In this document: one piece after another, positions 32,601 through 39,685 of the stretch
Position numbering within the stretch: position 1 is the stretch's first letter
Layout of the letters: each line of letters begins with the position of its first letter
From: Pseudomonadota bacterium
Lineage (GTDB): Bacteria > Pseudomonadota > Gammaproteobacteria > Burkholderiales > Burkholderiaceae_C
Assembly (NCBI GenBank): GCA_021799355.1
Contig: JAJZAQ010000005.1
Span: 1-64,000 of the forward strand
Reading direction: 5' to 3'
Length of the DNA stretch: 64,000 nt
Position numbers and translations under genes: made by a program
Notes under the pieces: generated by a model
Seen by the model: the letters and a program-made list of their open reading frames with translations, nothing else
Database searches by the model: none
Told to the model about the DNA's origin: nothing

Positions 32601-33696
32601 CCACACCCGCGACCGTATTGCCCAGCAGACAGGCGTGTTGCCGCTGCAGCCTGATCTGGCTATCGCGCAGATCAAGTCGATCGAGACCGTTAGACAGATC
32701 GTCGGCCAAATCCAGCAAGATCCGCTGCAGATCGGGAGTGACTGCCGCGGAATCCACGAAGTAAAGGTGCAACACCGCCCATACGGTTTTGCTGCGGCGC
32801 AAGGGCAGCGCGGCTCCGGCATTCAGGCCGAAGCGTTGCAGGCGTTCACGCCAAGGGCTCAGAGAAGCCGCGTGCTGTGCGTCACTCGTGAAAATCGCCC
32901 GATCTTCGCGCCAGGCCACACCCGCACTCCCCTGCCCCTCCGGCACCGAGGCATCGGAGCTGAGAATGAGATCGTTAACGTAATCGACTGCCGCACCGGC
33001 CTTGGCCAAAAAAACGAAGCGGCCCTGTGAATCGGGGCGACCAATCCAGGCCAGTGCAATGCCAGCATCGCGTACCGCGAGACGACAGGCTCTTTCCAGC
33101 AGATCGGACACATCACCGTCCATGCTGAAGACCGCATCCGTGACGATCAGTTTGATGGGGGTGCGACATGCTTCGAGTTGTTGCGAGAGGACTGTGAGGT
33201 CACGGTGCGCGAAACGACGCAAAGGCGCTTTCGACAGCAGCGCACCATCGATCAGGGAAGCATGATTCAGCTTGTCGGAGAAGATGGTGGTCTGCGCATC
33301 TGCTAGCGCGGTGAGCAATGCCAGGTTCGCCATGTAGCCCGTGCAGAACGTCAGGGCGCGCGCTCCCGGGATATGCGGTGCTAACCAGGCTGCGAGGTCA
33401 TCCTCGAGCGCAGCATGCGCGCGCGAATGACCGCTGACCAAGTGGGAGGCGCCGCTGCCTGCACCAAAAAGGCGTGCACCCTCGGCCAACGATTCAATCA
33501 GCACTGGATGATTTGCTAGTCCAAGGTAGTCATTGCTACAGAATCCCAGCAACTCCCGCGCGTTAGTGCCATCTGTTCGATGCCCAACACTGACTTGCTG
33601 CCGGGGCTCGCAGGGCGTTTCCGCCGTTCGGCGCTGGCGGCGCAGCCCGCGTGAAACACGGTCATGCAGTTGCTGGTTCAGATGGTCGATCAACAT
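29695..33696 (-). CDS. Fusion: BioF N-terminal part joined to a GAF-PAS-GGDEF-globin-like-GAF-EAL protein
   Basis: 1,333 residues in one frame. Residues 1-197 match the N-terminus of 8-amino-7-oxononanoate synthase (CSNDYLGLANHP at 53, SGASHLVSGH at 81, LNHASLID at 143). At about 198 the match stops, before the PLP lysine, so the BioF part cannot be a working enzyme. Then follow a GAF domain (198-345), PAS (351-470), GGDEF (475-640; GGDEF at 558-562 with I-site RGSD at 549-552), a globin-coupled-sensor-like domain (about 665-775, candidate proximal His745), a second GAF (825-975) and EAL (1005-1240; EAL at 1020-1022, DDLGSG, KVD, VEGVEN). Both c-di-GMP domains look catalytically complete. The start overlaps the bioA end by 35 bases. 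Confidence 0.85.
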   Translation of the reverse strand: MLIDHLNQQLHDRVSRGLRRQRRTAETPCEPRQQVSVGHRTDGTNARELLGFCSNDYLGLANHPVLIESLAEGARLFGAGSGASHLVSGHSRAHAALEDDLAAWLAPHIPGARALTFCTGYMANLALLTALADAQTTIFSDKLNHASLIDGALLSKAPLRRFAHRDLTVLSQQLEACRTPIKLIVTDAVFSMDGDVSDLLERACRLAVRDAGIALAWIGRPDSQGRFVFLAKAGAAVDYVNDLILSSDASVPEGQGSAGVAWREDRAIFTSDAQHAASLSPWRERLQRFGLNAGAALPLRRSKTVWAVLHLYFVDSAAVTPDLQRILLDLADDLSNGLDRLDLRDSQIRLQRQHACLLGNTVAGVVMVRYPGAIIAEANEAVARIFGAPSVRELLGRKVGDVAPALLDDRMVQATRVALKEGQVTLDAFDILRLDGQQACIAISGRRLESDLGDSTLVVWTVVDVTERQHLVRQLEQLSRADPLTGLPNRRALEQHLDRAIDRASRLGCAVAVGLIDLDDFKAVNDRYGHEMGDVLLKQLGERLLACTRGSDLIARLGGDEFVLVIEDIDPEDAMMQLSVIFGRLHQTVETPFDLGEERSASVGMSMGVALAPKDSGEADSLLRLADTAMYRIKARKSSRTQWWGLVSLEHLDEAPEPPFDPFGSDAQMLLDRIHDLLELVERDFVETFYVELAQRAETAAILSALNDQELARLKSRQAAHLRFLLDSATTAAQIQERGRHLGTVHALVGVASSWLSVSMQLYRDLLHWHLDASDRGARERGRLQRIFDARIQIDLQSQLDAMLVVQNAYNAYLARPLPRPGQAWFDVIEGKLQALGALPGLRGCTLLRPDAMGKFQVQGSAGEAADSIVDVLSTPRLQPSLDANSQTGMGLAAQAWRNESILTARNYESSLGLAPWAEYAARLNIRSMAAIPLMRAGQTDSVLVLYGAYPNQFDTQQGHTFLAALQNRWNLVDDLLRKRSPVVGQREAAQYRQWLYADGLRMFVQPVVDLIDGRLRKVEALARLVSPEGKVIAPGQFLPALREADLDALFRMGLSQSLERLAHWRAQDMDIDLSINLPPSTLLHPDCMQWIQQSLREHAIAPHHLVLELLESQEVDEILRDEAISRLGQLGVQFAIDDLGSGFSSLKRLASLPFDVIKVDQGIILDIERDPVKALTLVRTVVQIGRDFEKEVVVEGVENDGIIEAVTVLGAKFGQGYGIARPMPSEQLQDWAVQHAMHRRTNSSDPAPLQFSTPLGALAYHWMDAHGAFPNQMHRSEPCPLNAYLSRLGAEAAEAESYHAIFHEAQDEEVRKAASKKLTAWLVEKVRLHHKQ

Positions 33697-35044
33697 CGAG
33701 AAGGGGTCCTTGAAGAACGTCGTCCAGCGTGCTGCTTACCTGCTTTGCCAGCCAGGCCGACATACTGGCGTCAAGGAGATAGGGCGGCATCAGGTAGACG
33801 GTGCGACCGATCGGCCGGATCAGCAGTTCTCGAGCGCGGCCTGCCAGGTGGAAGCGCTCAGCAAATCGCGACCCGGCGAAAGCCTCGCGCACGTCAAACG
33901 CCCAGATCATCCCGGTTTGACGAAAATGTTGGATGCGTGGATCGTCACGAAGCGGTGTCAGGGCGTCCGAGAGTATGGTGGCACGCTGGCGATTGGCCTG
34001 CAGCACTTGGTCTTCTTCGAAGCGGTCAAGCACTGCCAGCGCTGCCCGACACGCCAGGGCGTTGCCCGTATAGGAGTGCGAATGCAAGAAACCGCGCGCC
34101 ACATCGTCGTCGAGAAACGCGCCATAGACAGCATCTCGCGAGAGCACCAGAGACAGAGGCAGGTAGCCACCGCTAATGCCCTTGGACAAGCACAGCAAGT
34201 CGGGCCAAATGGGCATGTCGCCCGGCAATGCGGCCTGCTCAAACGCGAAAAACGTCCCGGTCCGCCCGTATCCCACCGCAATTTCATCAGCGATCAGGTG
34301 CACCTGATACTCGTCACACAGTGCGCGCGCAGCGCGAAGGTAGGCTGGATCGTGCATTGCCATGCCGGTGGCGCCTTGTACCAGAGGCTCCAGGATTAGG
34401 GCAGCAATCCGGTTGTGGCGTGTTTCGAAGAGGATCTTCAATTCCTGCGCAGCACGCAGCGCCACGTCGGTAGGCGACTCGCCTGGCGCTGCCTGTCGCG
34501 CATCCGGCGACATGACTTGATGGGCACGCATAAGCAATGGGTCGTAGACATCGCGAAACACAGCCACATCGGTAACGGCCAGCGCCCCCAGTGTTTCGCC
34601 GTGGTAGCTCTGGCGCAAACAAACGAACTCCTGCTTCGCGGGGTGGCCGCTATTGCGCCAGAAATGAAAACTCATCTTCAACGCAATTTCTACTGCTGAC
34701 GCGCCGTCACTACCGAAGAAGCAGTGGCCCAGCACGCCACCTGTCAGCGTCGACAGGCGTTCAGCAAGTTCAACGGCAGGCGCGTGTGTGCAGCCTGCCA
34801 GCATGACGTGCGGCAGTCGGTCGAGTTGGTCCTTGAGCGCTGCGTTGATCCTTGCGTCGGCATGACCGAACAGATTGACCCACCAGGAACTGTTTGCATC
34901 GAAGTAACGGTGACCAGATTCGTCAAACAGCCAGGGGCCCTGGCCACTCAGGATTCCAAGCGGAGGATATTGCGCAGCACGCTGCATCTGCGTGCAGGGA
35001 TGCCAGACAGCACGAAGACTTCGATGGGCAAGATCCACGGACAT
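33662..35044 (-). CDS. bioA: Adenosylmethionine-8-amino-7-oxononanoate aminotransferase
   Basis: 460 residues of a class III aminotransferase with the BioA-specific start (LRAVWHPCTQMQRAAQYPPL), the PLP-phosphate region (FGSDGASAVEIALKM), the Asp of DEIAVGYGRTG and the PLP lysine in LSKGISGG. It turns KAPA into DAPA in biotin synthesis using S-adenosylmethionine. It appears complete. The gene that supplies its substrate, bioF, is truncated and fused directly downstream, so BioA depends on a bioF elsewhere in the genome. Confidence 0.92.
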   Translation of the reverse strand: MSVDLAHRSLRAVWHPCTQMQRAAQYPPLGILSGQGPWLFDESGHRYFDANSSWWVNLFGHADARINAALKDQLDRLPHVMLAGCTHAPAVELAERLSTLTGGVLGHCFFGSDGASAVEIALKMSFHFWRNSGHPAKQEFVCLRQSYHGETLGALAVTDVAVFRDVYDPLLMRAHQVMSPDARQAAPGESPTDVALRAAQELKILFETRHNRIAALILEPLVQGATGMAMHDPAYLRAARALCDEYQVHLIADEIAVGYGRTGTFFAFEQAALPGDMPIWPDLLCLSKGISGGYLPLSLVLSRDAVYGAFLDDDVARGFLHSHSYTGNALACRAALAVLDRFEEDQVLQANRQRATILSDALTPLRDDPRIQHFRQTGMIWAFDVREAFAGSRFAERFHLAGRARELLIRPIGRTVYLMPPYLLDASMSAWLAKQVSSTLDDVLQGPLLDVDRPSEPATA

Positions 35045-35199
35045 TCAGCAGTAGTAAGGAGGTCGCGCACTGCCATGCGCCAGCCGTCATGGCGGTCGTG
35101 GCGACCCGGATCCGGCAGAGCCAAAAGAGACAGCGCTCAAGAAAACCGCGTACTGTAGTCCATCCCAGGGTACAGAATCCGTCCTGAACAATGCGTCCG

Positions 35200-35690
35200 T
35201 CAGACGACCGGTGGCGTTTGAATGACCGGTGCGGCGGCGGACGCCACCAACCAGTCCTGCAATGAGGCCAAGATTTGGGCACAAAGAAGCCGCAGCTTCT
35301 TCAGCAGCAGGCGAATGTTGTGCCCTGCGCCGCACAGTACCGCATGCAGCGCATCGCCGAGAACGCCTTTGAGCGGATTGCGGCCCAGGCGCCCGTCGGC
35401 CTTCATGTGGCCGATGCTCGGCTCGATGGCGCTGCGCCGCTTGATCATCGCGTGCAGGGTTCGCGTCAGTCCGCGCTTCTGTCCGGAGAGCAGGATGCGC
35501 ACCCCGTCGATCTCGACGCCGCGGTAGCCCTTGTCGACGACGGCGATCTCCGGCTGGACGTCGGCGAGGACACCCACCTGCTCCAGCGGCTCGGCCAGCC
35601 CAGCCACCAATCGGGGCGAGAGCGCGGGACGACCCCGGCCCGAGTTGAAGTGAACAGCGAAGCGGCGGTACAAACATAGGCATGGAATGT
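35200..35690 (-). pseudogene. IS5-family transposase with a large internal deletion
   Basis: The minus-strand frame joins an N-terminal piece (LYRRFAVHFNSGRGRPALSP) directly to a C-terminal piece (EIAVVDKGYRGVEIDGVRIL ... IEPSIGHMKADGRLGRNPLK), missing the central half including at least one DDE acidic residue. The C-terminal DKGYRG and E...H motifs identify the IS5 type. The product cannot transpose. It lies between bioA and the Fur-box gene and marks an old insertion at the edge of this cargo. Confidence 0.75.
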
Positions 35691-35753
35691 TCGAACGCAA
35701 GTCCGAATGTTTTAGGCAGGTGCAAAGCCAAAAATTGACACCACAGACAATAA

Positions 35754-35772
35754 CAATTAGAATGATTCTTAT
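35754..35772 (+). promoter_or_regulatory. Fur box upstream of the exported protein gene
   Basis: CAATTAGAATGATTCTTAT contains the inverted repeat AGAAT-G-ATTCT within A/T-rich flanks and closely fits the 19-bp Fur site, whose core in many proteobacteria is GAGAATCATTCTC. It ends 16 bases before the start codon of the gene at 35789, so bound Fur would block expression when iron is sufficient. Confidence 0.65.
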
Positions 35773-35788
35773 TTTTGGAGTCTGTTCC

Positions 35789-36580
35789 ATGCGCAATAGG
35801 TATTTTCGCGTCATTTTTCTCTTCACCCTGATCGGTTTGGGCTGCGCTCAGCAGGCATCCGCACAGGAATGGAACTGTGATGTGGACGACTACATCACCA
35901 AGGCCATCGGCATCGAAGAGCCTTGGCTGGAAAACGCCGGCTATCTGTTCTCACAGGTCACGAACGCGCAACCCGGCTCACTGACGCTGGCACCCGAGGT
36001 CGAAGCGAAGCTGAACGATCATGTCGGCATGGAACTCGATCTGCCGACCTACACCGCGAACACTCCCATTGGAAGCGCCCCTGCAACCTTCGGCCCTGCC
36101 GCGGCCGGGCTCAAGTTGGCAACCCTGCATACGTGCAATATGGGTCGGGGCATGGCCACGCTGCTCACGTTCGAGATTGAAGGACAATACTGGACCGATC
36201 CGCGCCGCTCAGTGCTGCCGGGCCAAGGCAATGCAGTGTCCGCGCAGGTGATGTGGGCGCAACTCTGGTATCCCTGGTTCACCCAGGGCGAGGCGGGCTA
36301 TACCCAGCGGATCGGCATGGGGATCTCCAGCGGCTGGTTTGTCAACACCAGCCTGGGCAGATCAATCAGTACCGCTTACGCCGCCCAGTTGGAGGTCGAG
36401 GTGGACAATCAATTGATCCTGGATGACGGCAGACGCGGCATGGAAGGCTCGGTAATGCCACAGGTCGCCTATCACGTCACCCCCGTTTGGCTACTGGCCG
36501 TCGGTGAGCAGGCATCGTTTCAGCAAAGCAGTTCGCAGCCAAAGTGGTCGACCTGGGTGATGGCCGAGCGTGACTTTTAA
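35789..36580 (+). CDS. Exported, probably outer-membrane beta-barrel protein, iron-regulated, unknown
   Basis: 263 residues with a signal peptide (cleavage near ASAQ-EW, residue 25). The mature part is rich in alternating strands with Gly, Thr and aromatic residues, and the last residue is Phe preceded by an alternating strand (WSTWVMAERDF), as in outer-membrane beta-barrels. The start follows TTTTGGAGTCTGTTCC. The Fur box upstream suggests a role in iron or metal handling. I do not recognise the family. Confidence 0.65.
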   Translation: MRNRYFRVIFLFTLIGLGCAQQASAQEWNCDVDDYITKAIGIEEPWLENAGYLFSQVTNAQPGSLTLAPEVEAKLNDHVGMELDLPTYTANTPIGSAPATFGPAAAGLKLATLHTCNMGRGMATLLTFEIEGQYWTDPRRSVLPGQGNAVSAQVMWAQLWYPWFTQGEAGYTQRIGMGISSGWFVNTSLGRSISTAYAAQLEVEVDNQLILDDGRRGMEGSVMPQVAYHVTPVWLLAVGEQASFQQSSSQPKWSTWVMAERDF

Positions 36581-36653
36581 AGCGTTCTACGATGTCAGTT
36601 TGATGCGTCACCTCGATAGCACTTGCCGCCCGCAACTTTGCCCACCCGCCAAC

Positions 36654-37043
36654 ATGCCAGACACCACGCCGTCAAACTCCGCACCCGCCCGTGTGATGCT
36701 GCGAGCCAAGATTCATCGCGCCACACTCACCGGCGCAGACTTGCATTACGAAGGCTCTTGCGGCATCGACCAGGCGCTGCTTGATGCCTGCGACATCATT
36801 GCCGGCGAGCAGATCGAGATTTACAACGTGACCAACGGAGCGCGTCTGAGCACCTATGCCATAGCAGAGCCAAAAGGCAGCGGCAACATAACCTTGAATG
36901 GATCAGCCGCGCGCCATGCCGCCATAGGTGATCTGCTCATCATCTGCACCTATAGCCCGATGGCCGATACCACAGCGCGTAAATTTCGCCCGCGCATCGC
37001 CCTGCTGGATGCCCGCAACGGCATCGCGTCGATGAAGGTATGA
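36654..37043 (+). CDS. panD: Aspartate 1-decarboxylase (pyruvoyl enzyme)
   Basis: 129 residues from this start. The hallmark self-cleavage site is in YEGSCGID, between Gly34 and Ser35, where Ser becomes the pyruvoyl group. The N-terminus MLRAKIHRATLTGADLHYEG corresponds to the usual start, which would place the ATG at 36696; an upstream frame to 36570 is also open, so the start is uncertain. It makes beta-alanine for pantothenate and CoA. The normal length is about 126. It is cargo with no other pantothenate gene nearby. Confidence 0.88.
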   Translation: MPDTTPSNSAPARVMLRAKIHRATLTGADLHYEGSCGIDQALLDACDIIAGEQIEIYNVTNGARLSTYAIAEPKGSGNITLNGSAARHAAIGDLLIICTYSPMADTTARKFRPRIALLDARNGIASMKV

Positions 37044-37213
37044 GGCAAAGGCGACAGTGCCTCGGTTTACATTGCAAAGCGATGGCGCGTTGCCACGGTG
37101 ATTGTTTTGACGGATGAACGGTGAGTTGCATAGGGCTACCGACATCTCGGCACCAGTGGCGGCTTTGGATCAGGACGGGTGGCGGTTTCTCGCCGGAATA
37201 CGCAAAGGTGGCA

Positions 37214-38161
37214 TCAGGCGAGGCGCTCGACGTGGAACCCGCCGCTGGACGACCAGCCGCGTACCGCGGCCACTTCTTCTACCCCGCGGCCATCTGCAGT
37301 GCGCTTGATCGAGACGACCACATTCACCGCTTCGGCGATGAGTTCCGGGTTTGGCGGCACACCAGCTTCTTGAATGAGTTGGCCAATGCGGATCAGCGCA
37401 GCGCTGGCATCATTGGCATGCACTGTGCCGACACCGCCAGGATGCCCTGTATTCCAGGCTTTGAGCAAGGCCAGGGCGCTACCGTCGCGCACTTCACCGA
37501 CCACGATTCTGTCTGGCCGCAGCCGCATGGTGGCGCGCAGCAGCCGGGTCATGTCGGTGTTGTCGCTGGTGCGCAGGAACACGACGTTTTCAGCATTGAC
37601 CTGCAGCTCGCGGGTGTCTTCGATCACCACGATGCGATGTTCGCCGTCAAGCCGGGCCACGGCGTCGAGGATGGCGTTGGCCAAGGTGGTCTTGCCTGTG
37701 CCGGTGCCGCCTGAGACCAAAACATTCAGCCGGCCGGCAACCGCCTCTTCGAGCGCTTGGCGCTGGGCGTGCGTCATGATGCCCTTGGCGACATAGTCAT
37801 CCAGGGTAAAGACCAGCGTCGCCTTCTTGCGCAGGGCAAAGCTGGCGCGTTCGACCAGCGGCGGAATCAGGGCTTCAAAGCGGCTGCCGTCCAGCGGCAG
37901 TTCGCATTCAAGGATGGGTTGCTGCGGCGTCACCACGGTATCAAGCATGGCCGCCACGGTGTTGACGATGGTCAGCGCCCGCACGGCGTCGATGCGGCCG
38001 GTCTGTTGCATGCCTTCCCCCATCCGATCCACCCACAGGGAGCCATCCGGGTTGAGCATGATTTCGACGACCCTGGGGTCGTCAAGCGGGGTGAGGATTT
38101 CCGGCCCCATGGCCCGGCGCAGGGCTTCGGATTGGCGAGCGTGGGTGATCTGTGCACTCAC
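37214..38161 (-). CDS. trbB: TrbB/VirB11 secretion ATPase
   Basis: About 315 residues starting from GTG. Walker A GGTGTGKTT at 151-159, an Asp box (VVIEDTRELQ), Walker B-like LRPDRIVVGEVRDGSA and the His box GHPGGVGTVHAND define the VirB11 hexameric ATPase that drives assembly and transport at the channel base. The GTG start at 38161 overlaps the upstream stop and has GGGGAG five bases before it; GTG at 38167 is an alternative. In IncP plasmids trbB leads the trb operon; here it is about 19 kb from trbC. Confidence 0.93.
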   Translation of the reverse strand: MSAQITHARQSEALRRAMGPEILTPLDDPRVVEIMLNPDGSLWVDRMGEGMQQTGRIDAVRALTIVNTVAAMLDTVVTPQQPILECELPLDGSRFEALIPPLVERASFALRKKATLVFTLDDYVAKGIMTHAQRQALEEAVAGRLNVLVSGGTGTGKTTLANAILDAVARLDGEHRIVVIEDTRELQVNAENVVFLRTSDNTDMTRLLRATMRLRPDRIVVGEVRDGSALALLKAWNTGHPGGVGTVHANDASAALIRIGQLIQEAGVPPNPELIAEAVNVVVSIKRTADGRGVEEVAAVRGWSSSGGFHVERLA

Positions 38162-38397
38162 TCGCACTCCCCGGTGCCGGGTTGATCCTCGAGTTCGGTG
38201 ACTGTCACGTCGATGGGGCGCACGCCATTGCCGGCCAACTCCAGGATGTCGTCCTGGCTGGCCGGACGGGTGTTTTCAAGGGTTGACTCGGTGAGGGATC
38301 GGATCAGGCCTTTGGCTGCACCGCGCTGGGTGAACGCGCGCACGAGATGGTCTTTCCCGCCAAAGCCGACGACGTAGAGTTTTCCGGGGGTTGCCAT
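38158..38397 (-). CDS. Small hypothetical protein upstream of trbB, 79 aa
   Basis: Begins MATPGKLYVVGFGGKDHLVR and ends with an acidic tail (ELEDQPGTGECE). It overlaps trbB by four bases, so the two are coupled. Leader copy E is 17 bases upstream. I recognise no family; location suggests a part in transfer or its control. Confidence 0.6.
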   Translation of the reverse strand: MATPGKLYVVGFGGKDHLVRAFTQRGAAKGLIRSLTESTLENTRPASQDDILELAGNGVRPIDVTVTELEDQPGTGECE

Positions 38398-38414
38398 GAA
38401 TGCTCCAGGGTTGC

Positions 38415-38459
38415 GGCGCCAGACGTTGGCGCCTTGCCCTGACTCTGCGGGGTGGGGAC
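38415..38459 (-). promoter_or_regulatory. Repeated leader element, copy E (before the trbB operon)
   Basis: Minus strand: GTCCCCACCCCGCAGAGTCA, GGGCAA, then the perfect stem GGCGCCA-ACGTC-TGGCGCC and GCAACCCTGGAGC before the gene. It differs from copy A at two positions across the element, the closest pair in the set. Confidence 0.8.
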
Positions 38460-38532
38460 GGAAGGGGTGAAGCGTTTCACCGCGGCGGCGGTGTTGCCAC
38501 GACCCATATTCTGATCGAGGCGGCCGATCTGA

Positions 38533-39180
38533 TCAGCGATCCAATCCCTTGGATTTCTTGCTCAGCGGCAAGGCCCGACGCATGCCCTCAATGGTCGAGG
38601 GCTCGTTGCCTTTGGCTAGCTCGGGAAGTGGACGTTCGGAGATCGTCTGCCCGAGCAAGCTGATTCGCTGCCTCAAATCTTCGGGCTTGAGCCCGTATTC
38701 AGACAGTCGGCTCTGAGGAACCTGCGATGCTCGGCGTTCCAGCTCGTCGCGATGAATCAGTTTGCTCTCCAGCATCACGCCCAGAAATTCCTTGTCCTTC
38801 TCTCTCCATGCAACAAGCTTGGAAACTGCCATGTCGGTCGGGTCCAAACAGAAGCCGTCTGCAAGCGTGATGGGATCGCGCACCTGATTGAGACGGTATT
38901 GCCACCCGTCAGGCAACACAGCGGTCTCTGGCCCGACCCCTTGTGCGTAGTATCCAAAAGTCTCGTGGAACGGGGATCCTTCTCCGATTGATCCGTCGAT
39001 CAAGTCAGCGAGTTCGGGTGCATCCAGTGGGTAGATGTCGGCTTCCGCGGAGTACCCCAAGACCCCGGGCGGGTCGGGCATGACGCCGACGATCGATTGA
39101 GAGCCGACGACGATGAATCGGCCTTGCTTGGTGATCGCCGATGCGGCACGAAGAATGTGCTCAAGCTGCTCCCTGTTCAT
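38533..39180 (-). CDS. Nucleotidyltransferase-fold protein (DUF6036 type), toxin-antitoxin candidate
   Basis: 215 residues. The start FIVVGSQSIVG matches the G-S/G helix of the DNA polymerase beta fold and EADIYPLDAPELADLIDG carries the acidic pair on strand two (DxD-like). The middle GYYAQGVGPETAVLPDGWQ is characteristic of this family, which occurs with a small partner in two-gene modules thought to be toxin-antitoxin systems. The partner lies just upstream with a 20-bp overlap. Targets are unknown. Confidence 0.7.
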   Translation of the reverse strand: MNREQLEHILRAASAITKQGRFIVVGSQSIVGVMPDPPGVLGYSAEADIYPLDAPELADLIDGSIGEGSPFHETFGYYAQGVGPETAVLPDGWQYRLNQVRDPITLADGFCLDPTDMAVSKLVAWREKDKEFLGVMLESKLIHRDELERRASQVPQSRLSEYGLKPEDLRQRISLLGQTISERPLPELAKGNEPSTIEGMRRALPLSKKSKGLDR

Positions 39181-39505
39181 GTTTCGCTTCCTTCAAGAGC
39201 GCCCACCTCTTGCGAGGCGGAACCAACACGGAAAAGGGAGAGCTTTGCCGCAAACGTGTGGCGTATTCGTCTTCAGACACCATGACCTGCACGACCACAG
39301 ATGGACCACGAGCGATCAACGACAACCACTCGTCCCAGTCACGGCACGCGTTGATGCCGTTGGACTGCTTCCAGCTCCGCAGAATTGCCTCGGCACGGAC
39401 CAACAACGCCTCATCGCGAGCGACTGCCCCCGCTGCCTCTCGATGCAACAGGAGGCTGAACCTGTCGTTTCGCGCATGGCTGTTGATCGCCCTCATCGAA
39501 AACAA
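39161..39505 (-). CDS. Partner protein of the nucleotidyltransferase, 114 aa
   Basis: Helical protein (FSLLLHREAAGAVARDEALL, then a W-rich core and LRQSSPFSVLVPPRKRWALL). The pattern of a helical domain followed by RLRQSSPF...P..R matches small proteins that pair with DUF6036 nucleotidyltransferases, likely antitoxins. A second ATG at 39496 is an alternative start. It is the first gene of the pair, and a CRISPR-type repeat lies 65 bases upstream. Confidence 0.6.
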   Translation of the reverse strand: MFSMRAINSHARNDRFSLLLHREAAGAVARDEALLVRAEAILRSWKQSNGINACRDWDEWLSLIARGPSVVVQVMVSEDEYATRLRQSSPFSVLVPPRKRWALLKEAKHEQGAA

Positions 39506-39569
39506 GCTCCGGTTGGCCCCCCTTCAGGAAGGCAATTGAACTTGGGAGAGGCGTACCCTCTTCCGTGTT

Positions 39570-39603
39570 GTTTCGCCCGGACAGTCCGGGCGCGGATTGA
39601 AAC
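39570..39603 (+). CRISPR. Solitary CRISPR-type repeat, no array
   Basis: A 34-base unit starts GTTTCGCCCGGACAGTCCGG and ends GCGCGGATTGAAAC. It has the 5'-GTTTC, internal palindrome (GCCCGGA-CAG-TCCGGGC) and 3' ATTGAAAC ends characteristic of CRISPR repeats. Only one copy is present within at least 150 bases on both sides, and no cas gene lies in the window. It may be a trapped repeat, an anti-CRISPR-linked mimic or a chance hairpin. Confidence 0.4.
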
Positions 39604-39685
39604 GAACGCATGTTATCCCGTACAGAAATGACTATGCAGCCGACGGTTGATCAGTGATCAATCGTGGTTGCGCGACGATCACGAT

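Noticed and set aside
39570-39603. A full CRISPR array at the CRISPR-type repeat
   Set aside because: Only one copy of the repeat; flanks contain no regularly spaced second copy, and there are no cas genes.
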